Source: Helicoverpa zea (Eukaryota > Arthropoda > Insecta > Lepidoptera > Noctuidae). From it: a stretch of DNA of 64,000 nucleotides. This document shows positions 51,080-61,789 of this stretch, in pieces (position 1 is the stretch's first letter; every line of letters starts with the position of its first letter). A model generated the notes under the pieces. The model made no database searches. It was given only the letters and a program-made list of their open reading frames with translations, and was not told where the DNA came from. The stretch lies in NCBI RefSeq assembly GCF_022581195.2, contig NC_061473.1, positions 62,001 through 126,000 of the forward strand, written 5' to 3'. The position numbers were made by a program, and so were the translations under genes.

Positions 51080-51219
51080 ATTGTTCGAAAGAGTTACCGC
51101 GGCCCTGGTACATAAAAGGCCTACGACGGAACAAAACGGTTTCTAGTCAAGAGTCTGACACTCCCTCACCGCTGCTGGAGAGGTCATGTGATGATTTTTG
51201 GGGTTGTTAAAAAAAAAGT
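51080..51219 (+). repeat. dispersed SINE-like repeat, copy 2
   Basis: Same family and orientation as 8331-8484, sharing TTGTTCGAAAGAG and CCGCGGCCCTG and ending in GTTAAAAAAAAA. It lacks the block AACCCACAGCGGG present in copy 1. Confidence 0.65.
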
Positions 51220-51296
51220 ATCTGGAAGGGCTATGTATTGAGGAATTAGATTGTAATAAATTGTCAGGTAAGAGACCGTGTAATAATGATACACTA

Positions 51297-52258
51297 AGGG
51301 CCTCTTTCACCACCCTCGAGTAAAGTATTGAGTAGACTAATCGCCAGTTAAAGTCACCCGTAACTGCACGTGTCAATTTCACGATGTTCGAGTAGCACTA
51401 ATCATATGATTAAACTGACTCGTAACTTACTTGCCGCGTCTTCTACTGATTAGCGTGTTTACTTGACAGTTAAATATTGCAGCGTTTAGATTATTGAAAA
51501 TTTGCATAACTGTTGATTGAAAATGGATTTATTTGATTTAATTGATCATCAATCGGATGAATTTGATTATTTAACCTTGCAACGGATACCGAGGATTCTT
51601 GTATTTAAAATCCGTGTTGATTATTTTACGGACTTAGATGAAACTGATTTTTTGGCTAGATTTCGTCTATCGAAGCTTGCAGTGAACCAAGTGCATAACT
51701 TAATAAAACATAAAATAGTTTCTAAAACGCAAAGGTGAGTATCATTTTTTTATAAAAATAAAATAAGTTAAATGATTTTACTAACAGATAACCTATCAAA
51801 TCATAATTATTAATTTTACACCTTACATATAAAAAATTAATAAGATGTTCTCTCAATAACCTACATTAGTAGGTACCTAAGTACTTATCTAACAAACAAG
51901 TCTTGTTTTCAAGAATCAAGCAGTTTCAACAAAAACAAGCATGCTGTTAACATTAATCTCGCAACTGGATCCTACTTAAGAAGTGACAAACCAAAAAAAA
52001 CAACAAAAACACCACACGAAATGAAATGACAAATGACAGCTAACCTGTCAATGACGTTTGACGAGTAACGTTGACGTAATTTTGAACGAATGTAACGTAT
52101 GATTTGTTACGTCATTCACTTAACCGGCAAGTAGTTACTCGAAGCTTGATTTTCGCTTGTGAAATTGGTAGAAGATACTCGTAAGTTTTACTTGCCAGTT
52201 AACGTTAATTGGCAAGTAACTAATCAACGCTTTACTTTGAGATGGTGAAAGAGGCCCT
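51297..52258 (+). mobile_element. PIF/Harbinger deletion derivative
   Basis: Perfect 16-bp inverted termini, AGGGCCTCTTTCACCA (51297-51312) and its complement (52243-52258), enclose 962 bp. TA flanks both sides; if the terminus is counted from GGGCC, the flanks read TAA and TTA, the TWA type typical of Harbinger. Only the start of a transposase remains. Subterminal sequence is rich in CGAGTA / GCAAGTAACT-like words, probably transposase binding sites. Confidence 0.8.
51523..51734 (+). pseudogene. N-terminal exon of a Harbinger transposase
   Basis: The frame from ATG 51523 reads MDLFDLIDHQSDEFDYLTLQ and reaches ETDFLARFRLSKLAVNQVHN. The FxxRFRLSK..V..L..LI pattern is typical of the segment before the nuclease domain in Harbinger transposases. 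It ends at a good splice donor, CAAAG|GTGAGT, at 51735. The downstream exon with the catalytic DDE residues is absent, so no active enzyme can be made. Confidence 0.7.
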
Positions 52259-52335
52259 TAATGAATTAGATAGAATGAGGAATATTCGGTACGCATTTTC
52301 ATTAAATACTAAAAACTAGAAAATAAAAAATCGGT

Positions 52336-52780
52336 AAAAAAACTTTTAAGTTAAACGGTTTTATCTTATGTGCACTGAAAACTAGAAAATAAAAAAATAG
52401 TTACTTACCTGTCAACCTACGTAGGTGGTCCCGGTCATATTAAACTAAAATAAAAACGTGGGGCCCCTGTGAAATCCTACCTATGGCAAAGCATATCTTT
52501 ATACTTTGGTAGATCATGAGCTCGGCGTTCGCTGGTGAAGCCGCTACGGCTGATTATTGATTGTCAAAATCTCCAGTTACGATTATAGTAAGTCGATGCA
52601 ATCCACACCTATTATACCTCTAGAAGAAAGTACTACAGCAATAGTTAATGGGCCCCACGTTTTTATTTTAGTTTAATATGACCGGGACCACCTACGTAGG
52701 TTGACAAGTAAGTAACTATTTTTTTATTTTCTAGTTTTCAGTGCACATAAGATAAAACCGTTTAACTTAAAAGTTTTTTT
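52336..52780. mobile_element. foldback element with 131-bp arms
   Basis: Left arm 52336-52466 and right arm 52650-52780 are complementary, with one mismatch seen (ACCTGTCAACC versus ACTTGTCAACC). They enclose 183 bp. The arms run from AAAAAAACTTTTAAGTTAAA to ACGTGGGGCCC. No coding capacity. The target duplication is unclear because the flanks are A/T runs. Confidence 0.9.
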
Positions 52781-53214
52781 CAACATAGGTAAACAGACTC
52801 TGAAACATAAATAGTACGTTCTGAAATATCAGTGAACTCTTAAAACTAATTATAAATCACAGTTAACACGGGGGTAGACCATTGTCCCGGTGAGCTATTA
52901 AGTTAAATGTCTCTCACAACTGTTGGCTTAACGAGTCCTACAAGCGGCCTTTCGTATAACCTACTTCATTAATACATTTGATATTTCACTTCCAGACTAA
53001 TTATCTTTCATTTTATTTTCATTCCGATTTATCCGAGAGAAAATAAATGAGGAAATCTGATTGTGAAATTGCTTTGTCTACAGAAGCAGACACAAAATAA
53101 AAATAATGCAATTCTTGTACAAAAATAATCCCATTTTAAATTATTGGTACTACGCGGGAAAAGTTTTATCGTCATTTTGAAACTGAATTACGTGTCTACT
53201 TATCTACCTATGTA
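52781..53214. other. spacer between two transposons
   Basis: AT-rich, no coding exon or repeat boundary recognised. Confidence 0.35.
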
Positions 53215-53704
53215 TTTTTAGGGTTCCGTACCTCGAAAGGAAAAAACGGAACCCTTATAGGATCACTTTGTTGTCCGTCTGTCTGTCTGTCTGTCTGTCT
53301 GTCAAGACCCTTTATCTTAAGAACGCGTGGACGTATCAAGCTGAAATTCACATGAAATACTCGAGTCTATTGCCCCTTTAAGCTGTGAAAATATCAAACT
53401 TCTAAGCCAAGCCAATCAAAAGATACAACCGATTATGTCGATATTTTCAACAAATTTTCGACACTCGCAAAGGAATCAAAACCTACAGGGTACTTCCCGT
53501 AAACTCAGAATCTTGAAATTTGGCATGAAGCATTGTCATATCATGCAAATATAGGAAAAATTGCGAAAATCAAATTTTTTTAGTTATATAATATAATAAA
53601 AATATTTTAATAAAATGAAACTTACTACTTTATTTCTCACGAACGAATAAAGGTACCAAATTGAAATTTATACCAAATACCTAGGTCTATTGTCCCTTTA
53701 AGCA

Positions 53705-54926
53705 TTATAGAAAACAAGTTACAGCAATTACTAAATTAGATACTAATACAAAAAACCAAAGAGTCTATCTGTCTGGCGAATGTAATGTTGCATTCGGAGT
53801 TCCCCAAGGTAGCGTCTTGGGACCATTATTATTTATATTATATATTAATGATTTACCTAATTCAGTGCCGCAACCAATGTCCCTTTTTGCCGACGATAGC
53901 TCAATAGTAATTGCAAAAAATAACCAGAACTCATATCAAAATGACATTAATTCATCCATCTCGTCTGTAATAACCTGGCTAAAAAATAATAATTTAAAAA
54001 TAAATTTATCTAAAACTTACGTATAGTTCGGCCATTCAGAGAATGCGTTCCTGACACGTCGCGATTGAACTGACGACGTAACTTTGCAATGGCGTTGCAG
54101 TTACGATAAAAATATTTTTGCTGGTTGTTTACCGTTTTAACAATTGAGGAGCATTAAAACAACATTATTATATCAATAATCAATGAATGTAGTTACGTCG
54201 TCAGTTCAATCGCGACGTGTCAGGAACGCATTCTCTGAATGGCCGAACTATAATACATTTTAGTCAACGCAAAGAAACTTCACATATGAACATAAGTTAT
54301 AACAATCAGATAATACAAGAGGTAGATAATACTAGATTTCTCGGGCTAATAATAGATAAAAAACTCAATTGGAAAGCACACATTGAGAAGATTTGCAAAA
54401 AAGTAAGTCAATCATCCTACGCACTGCACCTACAGTAAATACAGAAACCCTAATAATTGCTTATCACGGTTTGGTTGCGTCTGTTCTACGATATGGCATT
54501 ATTTTCTGGGGGAATTCGGTAGACAAAGAGTTTGCTTTTAAGATACAAAAGCGTTGTATCCGTGCTATGTTTGGTCTACAAGTCACAGATAGCTGCAAAC
54601 CACTCTTTATAAAACATAATATACTAACATTACCATCTTTGTATATTTTAGAAATTTGTGTTTTCGTCAAAAAGAATCCGCAACTGTTTCCTCTTCAGTC
54701 AAGTATATCTCAACGCAATAGGCGTAATAATAATAGACTATGCTTGCACAGCGCCAAAACTACCCTCATGTGGAGAAGTTTGTTCTGTATGGCTCCCAAA
54801 ATTTATAATAAAGTACCAGATAGATATAAGTTATTAAATATTAACCTATTTAAAAAAAGACTAAAAAAACTTTTATGTAAAAGAGCATACTATAGTATAG
54901 GTGACTTCTTAAAAGATAATATTTAA
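53705..54926 (+). pseudogene. reverse transcriptase fragment of the nested LINE
   Basis: The frame shows the RT signature GVPQGSVLGPLLFILYINDL and the catalytic FADDSS box, then the thumb-like segment ending LSKT, where a MITE interrupts. It resumes after the MITE (NTRFLGLIIDKKLNWKAHIE), shifts frame near 54400, and continues through YGIIFWGNS and QKRCIRAMFGL to a stop at 54926. The motif order is that of Jockey-type ORF2 C termini. The 5' truncation, MITE and frameshift make it dead. Confidence 0.85.
54024..54250. mobile_element. 227-bp MITE with perfect 60-bp inverted repeats
   Basis: Arms 54024-54083 and 54191-54250 (TAGTTCGGCCATTCAGAG... outward) are exact complements. TA is duplicated on both sides (54022-54023 and 54251-54252), as for Tc1/mariner-type insertions. 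Removing the element and one TA brings the two halves of the RT frame together in phase, confirming the boundaries. Confidence 0.95.
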
Positions 54927-56899
54927 TATACTAAGTTTTGTAGTAATATTTGTAGTTTGTATTGTAAAGCAAGTATTTGTAGATTTTAAGTTCAATAAAT
55001 GTTTGTAAATTTGTTATAGATTCTAGATTTTAAGTTTAATATATGTAAATTTGTACGCCTGACATGGCAAAACATATTGAAACCATAAATACTATTGTAA
55101 CACCTTTGTAACATATGTTTTAAACAAATAAATTTATCTTTATCTTTATCTTTATCTTTATCTTAAGCAATGAAAAAATCAAACTTCTAAGTTAAAGCGA
55201 TCGAAAGATACAGCAGTTTTACCGAAACCTTAGACGAATTTCCGTCACACGCTAGGGAATCAAAACCTACAAGGTACTTCCCGTGAACTCAGAATCTTGA
55301 AATTCGGCACGAAGCAACGTTATGTAGTACAGATAAAGGAAAAATTGCGAATATGATAAATTTGAAGTTACATAAAATATAAAAATATTATTTTTGCTTA
55401 CATGACATAAAATATATTTTTTTTAATAATTATAAACTTACTACCTACCCTTTCACATATGAACGCGTAGAGATATTACAGTTGAAATTCATATCAAACA
55501 CTTCTTAAATCTAATTGTCTCTAAACTGTGAAACATTTTAAATCATTCAAAGGTCATTGGGCACCTTAGTATGGAAATCATACCCACGGCGGATACGAAC
55601 GAAATATAGCACAGTATAATGATAAAGGCTCTGATTTACTATGGCATTAGTCGCATCAATGTGAACCATGGGAATCTAGAGAAAATCAGGTGTAAACATC
55701 AAATATTTTCCTCATTTCAATGGGAATTTAAACGACCAAGTTTGACGGATTTGAGAAATCATTTCTTTGTAGTGAAAGAGTATACTCGCCGTTTATTTCC
55801 ATTGTCATCAGGTCAGGATCTGATGATGGAAATCCTGAGAAATCGAGGGCAACTATCAGAAATTGTAGGCATGCATAGGATTAAAACTTGATTCTCAGAT
55901 GTGTGTCTGGTGATACTATCAAACAGTGAAGGTTTAGAGCTTACCTGATGATGAAGACGTGAGAAAGTCGAGAGAACTCTATGTATGTTTAAAAAAATAA
56001 AAGATCCCATTAGTAGTGAATTCTCATCACCTAAAATAAAATAAGCTCCAACACTAGGTTACGTTATAAATTGTAAACGAGTTCCCATAACCATATCTGA
56101 TCTTTGCTATCGATCCCACAATGGCAGTTAAACCTATCTATGTGGAAAGACTTCGCCAATACGAATAAAATAAGCCCAAACACGTGGTAGTTGCAACATA
56201 CCGTTCAGGAGTTCCCTCGACTCTCTGTAGTCTCCATAATCAAATCAGCTCCAAACCTTCACTGTTTACCAGTACCCTCAAAAATATACTCACATGTCTG
56301 GTTTTGACTCGATGCGTGCCTACAATATTCAAGAGTTGCCCTCGATTTCTCAGGGTTTCCAGATCCTCATCAGGTCCTGGTCATCCGAATTGGCATCTTC
56401 CTTCTTTATGAAAAGTCTTTAACAATAAAAACTAGCATTGCAACCTGTACAATCCTCTGAAACTGCTTGTCTTTTATATTTTTCAAACGATCCTGGACAT
56501 TCGTCTCCATGGAATTTTAATAAAATATTTATATTCAAAGAAACGTCATACCATTCTCCACGATTTAAAACTACTTTGATTCATGTCCACCAATTTTACA
56601 AAGCGGGTCAGATATGCCCAATGACCTTTAAGACATAATTAGTTATTTTCAATCAGTTTTCTGAATGATGACTATAAAATGTTGTATATAAATAACTTTA
56701 ATAAAATAACTTTTACAAGGTACTGGCCTACTATTTTAGTTATATTATAAAATAAAAAATATTAACTATTTTGACTCTCACGAAATTACCATAACTATGA
56801 TTGTTCTAAACTGAACGGTTGGCGCGAGACTCACTTTTTATCTATACAGGATTTGTACGGAACCCTCGGTGCGCGAGTCCGACTCGCACTTGGCCGGTT

Positions 56900-57650
56900 T
56901 TATTTGGTAGTAAAGTAACAAAATTATGTAAAACAATTTATTAATACGTAATAAACGCATAAATTAGCAAAAACTTAGCATAATATTTTTTTTATCTCCA
57001 TCTTAATTTCAGCCTAAAGATCCTCTCTTTCACATAGACATCGAAATCTTACTTTTTAATTAGGTACAATTACTTACATTACATGCGCAATTTCAGTATC
57101 ATTATGAGATTTTTAAATAATTTCGTGAATAAAGCACTACAACATACGATTTAGCTTAAAACCGCCGCAAAGGGAGGGGAGCAAAGACTTAAGGCGCAAC
57201 CTACATACATCCCCTCTTCCGATCGCGAGATTGTCAAAGGATCGCAGAAGCGAAAGTTGGTAGATTCGTTCTACTATCTCGGTAAGGACTGAATCACATA
57301 CTCTGTAACGCTATGGAGCCCTGGTATGTTATACGGTATTATTACAAAGTAACGGGTACCAGGTGTAGTTTGCACGGCGGCGCGTCTCTTTCAATTTATG
57401 ATGTCCTAGTACTTTTCGTGACGCAGCAATATGGACATTGTTGCGGTACAATCTTCTTCGGTGCCAAATTATTGGCGTTATATTGAGTTAAGTATTTGAT
57501 GACTTCCACACCTATAGTACTAATTTCATTTTGTACGCGTCTACCACAGTGCATGTTAATATTAATGAATTTCAGTCTTTAGAACAGCTTAGAATGTTTT
57601 CCTAGAACCAATCGTAAATCGATTCTTCATTACACATAAAGAATATTATT
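56900..57650. other. spacer between two dispersed elements
   Basis: AT-rich, with a slightly GC-richer patch at 57160-57260. No gene recognised. Two CCTGGTAY words (57320 and 57356) and a CCTAGTAC (57405) occur within 100 bp. Confidence 0.35.
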
Positions 57651-57847
57651 ATAACTAGCTTCTGCCCGCGACTTCGTACGCGGATCCTGTCCCTTATGTC
57701 AGCGACTACGGGGTCAGCAAAATCAAAGATCTGAATAGTCGCAATAGACGTGACCATAGGGATAAAAGTAGTGATTCTAATTCATCCGCATTTAAGTTGT
57801 GTATGGCAAAAATATTACGTAAAAAAACATTAAATAGATGACAAAGT

Positions 57848-58246
57848 CGTGGTGACTTAGTGGAATTCGTGGTGGTTTAGTGGGTAGAGAACCAATCTCT
57901 TAAGTATGAGCGTGCGTCTTTGATTCCAGGTCTGGCAAGTGCCTGCCAATGCAACTTTTCTAAGTTCGTATGTACTTTCTACGTATATTTTGGATACCAA
58001 TGACCGTTATTTGGAGGGGATGTTAAACTGTAGGTTCCGACTGTCATTGAACATTCCATTCTTGGCAGTCGTTATGGGTAGTCAGAAGCCAGTAAGTCTT
58101 ACCAAGGGGTGTTGGGTTGAGCGGGTAACCGGCTTGTGGAGGTCAGATAGGCAGTCGCTCCTTGTAAAACTCTGGTACTCAGTTGCATCGTGACTGGAAG
58201 TCGACCCTAACATAATTGGGACAAAGGCTCTTGAGATAATAACGAC
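57848..58246 (+). mobile_element. tRNA-derived SINE, plus orientation
   Basis: Same family as 9904-10246, but with the tRNA-like head kept: GTGGTTTAGTGGGTAGAG (A-box region near 57870) and TTTGATTCCAG (B-box near 57919). The head is partly duplicated (CGTGGTGACTTAGTGG precedes it). The body includes GGCAGTCGTTATGGGTAGTC and AGATAGGCAGTCGC. The tail is an ATAATAACGACAATAATAA-type run into which another element has inserted. Confidence 0.8.
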
Positions 58247-58263
58247 AATAATAATGAGATATA

Positions 58264-58928
58264 GGTACCGCAGGACATCTGAGGCTGATGACGGGGAGTA
58301 GCGACCCCGCGGGGCTATATATACTGAGTTCTCCAGGGAGTGTATACTGTCCCCCATCTCCGGCCGGTCGGAGTGAACCATGACGGGGATAGGTCTCACG
58401 CCTCTGGCTTGGCTTGGCCGTCCAGAGTTGAGTCGCTAGAGCAGGATTAGTAGCCCTGCTCGGAGGGTAGGTGCCTCATGGTAAGCACAGGGAGCGCGTA
58501 ATCTGCGTTTAAAGTCCGCCGAGGTATCCTCACCCTTCAGCCGCTCATGTCCCTGTTGCCCTCTTGTTGCTATTCAGTGACTGGTTCCCGGGGGCCCAGT
58601 AAGTGAGGTGGCGAGTCTCCACCTGCCGTTTTTACATGTACCTAATACATTGTCATCCACTAACATCCCATCACAATAGCCCAAGTAGTTTTCCTCCATA
58701 GTGAGCAATAGTTTAGCACAGAACCGGGGATTGTCTTTTTTTTAACGACGTCCACCGGGGATTGTCCTTGGATTCATTTCTATAGTGTATAAAGGGATAA
58801 TCGTCGGTTTTGTGTCACCATTTCATTAAAGTTGTCTCAAAAGGACTTCAGCGTGTTGGCTCCGGCCCCACGTTTGCCTCCCAAAAATTCGGAACTCTGT
58901 AGTCCCGAGGTCTGGAAGAGACATACAA
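58264..58928 (+). mobile_element. GC-rich retroposon inserted in the SINE tail
   Basis: This 665-bp segment is flanked by an exact 17-bp direct repeat, AATAATAATGAGATATA (58247-58263 and 58929-58945). It contains GACGGGGAGTAGCGACCCCG, CTCCGGCCGGTCGGAGTG and GGCCCCACGTTTGCC. I recognise the text as a common lepidopteran retroelement 3' region. It has no long frame and is clearly GC-richer than its surroundings. Confidence 0.75.
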
Positions 58929-59087
58929 AATAATAATGAGATATAACGCAACAAAGTTAGAGAGTGGGGGCTCGTGACGCCACGTCTAGGTATGTAAAAT
59001 TTGTACTAAGCAGTGACTTAACACGAAATTAAAGCGTTATTGTATCTTCGTTATTATTTGTTTGTGTGAGAGAGAATAGAAAAATAC

Positions 59088-59460
59088 GTCAATAGAGAGT
59101 GCTTATCAGATTGAAACACTTTTGCTAAAACGTCATATCTTCATATGCTTCATATAGTCTAGCAGGGCTCCTGGAGTTCCACATCAGGTGTTTTACATCT
59201 TCAATTTTTATAAGTCAACAGAGAGTGCTTATCAGATTGAACAACTTTTGCTAAAACGTCATACCTGTATATGGTACAGAGAAGCTGGGCTCTTGGGGTT
59301 CCACATCAGGTGTTCCAGATCTTAAAATGTATTATCTCAGCTGAAAATGCTCATCAAATGAAACAATTTTTGCCACGGCACCATATTTGTATCTCTTATA
59401 GTTTTATTGGTCTGTTGGAGTTCTGCATCAGGTCTTCAAGTTTCGAAGATAAATTATAGC
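59088..59460. repeat. three imperfect ~125-bp tandem units
   Basis: Units start near 59088, 59215 and 59336. They share GAGAGTGCTTATCAGATTGA, TTTTGCTAAAACGTCATA and GGAGTTCCACATCAGGTGTT with increasing divergence. They belong to the interior of the 'GCCCGCGACTTCG' element. Confidence 0.75.
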
Positions 59461-59550
59461 CTATATGTTGACCAGGCTTAATACTGATACAACAAAGAAA
59501 AAATCATTGAAATCCTTTCAGTAGTTCGGAAGATTAGCGTGTACAAACAA

Positions 59551-59596
59551 ACAGACATACAGACATACAGACATACAGACATACAGACATACAGAC
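59551..59596. repeat. (ACAGACAT)n microsatellite
   Basis: Five to six near-perfect copies of an 8-bp unit, followed by a poly(T) run, at the end of the dispersed element. Confidence 0.9.
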
Positions 59597-59736
59597 AGAA
59601 TTTTTTTTTTTTTATTTGCTCCATTACTGTTTCTAAACCCCACCCAATTATTATTTTTTTAATATATTCAATGTACAGACACAGTTTTTTTACAGATTTA
59701 TTATATGTATAGATGTGCCAATCACACTTAGGTATT

Positions 59737-59815
59737 CTCATCATCATCATCAGCCTATCGCAGTCCACTGCTGGACATAGGCCTCTCCAAGTGCACGCCA
59801 CTGAGATTAATTATA
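59737..59815 (-). mobile_element. 79-bp LINE 3'-end insertion
   Basis: It carries a CATCATCATCATC tail, then CAGTCCACTGCTGGACATAG. It is flanked by an exact 11-bp direct repeat, ACTTAGGTATT (59726-59736 and 59816-59826). Related to the copy at 48713-48788. Confidence 0.85.
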
Positions 59816-59826
59816 ACTTAGGTATT

Positions 59827-61009
59827 AATATTGTGAAACTGACAATGCATAAAATCGTACATTCCAGAAGGATAAAATGCAGAAAAAAATATTCCAATAC
59901 AAAAACTTGAAACATTAAGCTCATTTATCAGTCAGGCATTTTTAAATACTAAATTCAATATAATTTCTTCATAGCTTTCCCCACGTAATTTTCATGTTTT
60001 ATCAATAATTCGTTAGAAATGCGTAATGAGCGATAGCGACGTTGCATAAGACAGATACTGCACGAACTGCTTATCAGTGCAGTGCAACGCGCTACGTGTC
60101 CGAGCTCACTCGTAGATAGGGCCTGCTTTTAGAAATCACTCGCGTTTTGTGAAACATTGCTTCATAGAATCGAATCAGCGTCATCTCCGTACTGCTATTT
60201 TCAAGATCCCTGGTATATCCCATGTGATGGGTGCCTTTTCATTTTTCCATCACACTTAACTATCCATTTCATCTTGGCTTAAGCAATTTTACTTTATTTT
60301 GGATAGAACCCTGCTTGCTGTAGATGAAGCATATGGAGTGTTAGGCTTCAATCTTAAGCTCTTTTGTGTTCCAGAGCCACAGTAAGTAACATGCGAACGA
60401 TCCTGCAAACCCATTTTACTTCTGATTTAGTTTGCGCTATTCATCCCTCTGGCAAAACTTGAAGAAAAGGTTTTATCACCAATGATGCACATTATGTCAT
60501 ATACTTTTAAGAGTGAGTTGTGAATTCCTCTACCAAAATATACCACGTTCGTAACGATACACCACATCCCAGACAAATTGTGAAGGATTTTTATGTGCAG
60601 CAACAAATACTACAGTTTTTGACTGACTTTTTGACTGTGTATTCTTTATCTTAACTAAGAACTAACTCCTATTTCATGTCTAATATCCTAAACTCATATT
60701 CGCAAAATATCTAAGCCTGCCTCTACGAAGTTGAGCGGGAGTGGTGTCGTGCGCTCGCGCAAGCACCTCATCTCGCTAAGCCGGCTTATGCAACCTTTCA
60801 CTATTGCACAACCGACTGACCGACATTCAGCGTTATGCAAGACAATTGTCTTTTTATGCCAATCGACACATTCGCCACCCCACAGGAAGGAACTACATTT
60901 ACTTTTGGTAAATTGTGTCAGTACTTTTCATGTGGGATTTTCTCAAGTATGTCATAGAGGCTTGTGAGAGTTTCCTTGTGAGATTGTTTAGTTCTGTACT
61001 TATATAAAC
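59827..61009. other. non-coding stretch
   Basis: No exon is recognised. A CpG-richer patch lies near 60720-60800. The open frame at 60731-60967 shows no recognisable domain. Confidence 0.35.
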
Positions 61010-61017
61010 CATTTTTT

Positions 61018-61082
61018 TCATCATCATCATCATCTCCTGAGCCTTTTCCCAGCTATGTTGGGGTCGGCTTCCAGCATTCCAG
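61018..61082 (-). mobile_element. 65-bp SINE 3'-end insertion
   Basis: It consists of a TCATCATCATCATCATC tail and TTGGGGTCGGCTTCCAG, the 3' end of the SINE family at 9904-10246. It is flanked by an 8-bp direct repeat, CATTTTTT (61010-61017 and 61083-61090). Confidence 0.75.
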
Positions 61083-61090
61083 CATTTTTT

Positions 61091-61789
61091 ACATAGCAAG
61101 CCTAAAAGCATAGTACCTTCTCGTGTACAATTCATGTGGTGTGACGCTGCCTCAAGCATCATTGTGGTTTTAGAATTTCTGCGCAAAATTATCTATAATC
61201 ATTTAGTTAAATTCGAACTGTACTAGTTTATTGAAGAGAATTAGCAAGACAAATAAAATAACCATTAACACGAAGTACTAAAACTAGTGTAGCTGTAGTA
61301 AATCGATAATTATTTGTGAGTTTGGTGCCAAATTGGCAGCACAGGCAGTGCCAAGCAACAAATACAAGAAATATAGGCCCGGCTCAGCTGTCCGCAGTTT
61401 TACAAAAGGTTTTACAGTTAGTCCTAGACAGTTGCGCAAATCCTACTAGTTCCTGATCCGCGTATAAATATATCTTTGTATTAACCTTTCCTAAAGACAA
61501 CAAAAAGTATGTGTCGCGCAGATCAGCACTGATATACGAAAGGTGAATGCGGAATAAGGGCCCTTTGTCTAGACTTCTATTCTAGACCTTCCTTCTATCT
61601 TTTACGTTGAAAAGTCTTGAGAAAACTGGTTTTAAAAACCTCTGATTATGCCTAATAACAATAAATATAAATATTATTAGTGGAGCACATACACTATTTA
61701 GATAAACTTTTTCTTTAAGCTCTAAGCGATAGTCCACCCAAAAACAGAAATACTGGCAGTATGATCTACAAACACAAAAAAGTTTACAA
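61091..61789. other. non-coding stretch before the ORF1-only element
   Basis: AT-rich, with no gene or repeat boundary recognised. Confidence 0.35.

Larger units (their letters stand above)
53705..55156 (+). mobile_element. 5'-truncated non-LTR retrotransposon (LINE), 1.45 kb
   Basis: The insertion is flanked by a 7-bp direct repeat, TTAAGCA (53698-53704 and 55157-55163). It ends in a (TTTATC)n tail after an AAATAAA near 55125. It splits the tandem unit of the surrounding element, and the host sequence resumes exactly after the duplication. It carries the last third of an ORF2 and is interrupted by a MITE. Confidence 0.9.
53221..56895. mobile_element. lepidopteran dispersed 'GGTTCCGTACC' element with internal repeats
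   Basis: The left end AGGGTTCCGTACCTCGAAAG is followed by GGAACCCTTATAGG and a (GTCT)n run at 53275-53303. The right end TACGGAACCCTCGGTGCGCG is followed by the hairpin GCGAGTCCGACTCGC and TTGGCCGG. I recognise both as ends of a very common lepidopteran repeat; the 3' hairpin suggests a Helitron-like class, but this is tentative. Inside are two to three divergent tandem units of ~310 bp (GAACGCGT.GA, GAATCAAAACCTACA, CTCAGAATCTTGAAAT recur) and an imperfect inverted duplication between about 55790-55990 and 56200-56395. A LINE is nested at 53705-55156. Confidence 0.65.
57652..59715. mobile_element. 'GCCCGCGACTTCG' dispersed element with nested retroposons
   Basis: The left end ACTAGCTTCTGCCCGCGACT and the right part (CAGTAGTTCGGAAGATTAGC, then GTACAAACAAACAGACATAC) are recognised as the two ends of a very widespread lepidopteran repeat. 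Two later retroposon insertions sit between them, so the element itself is about 1 kb. Its class is not clear from sequence alone. Confidence 0.55.
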
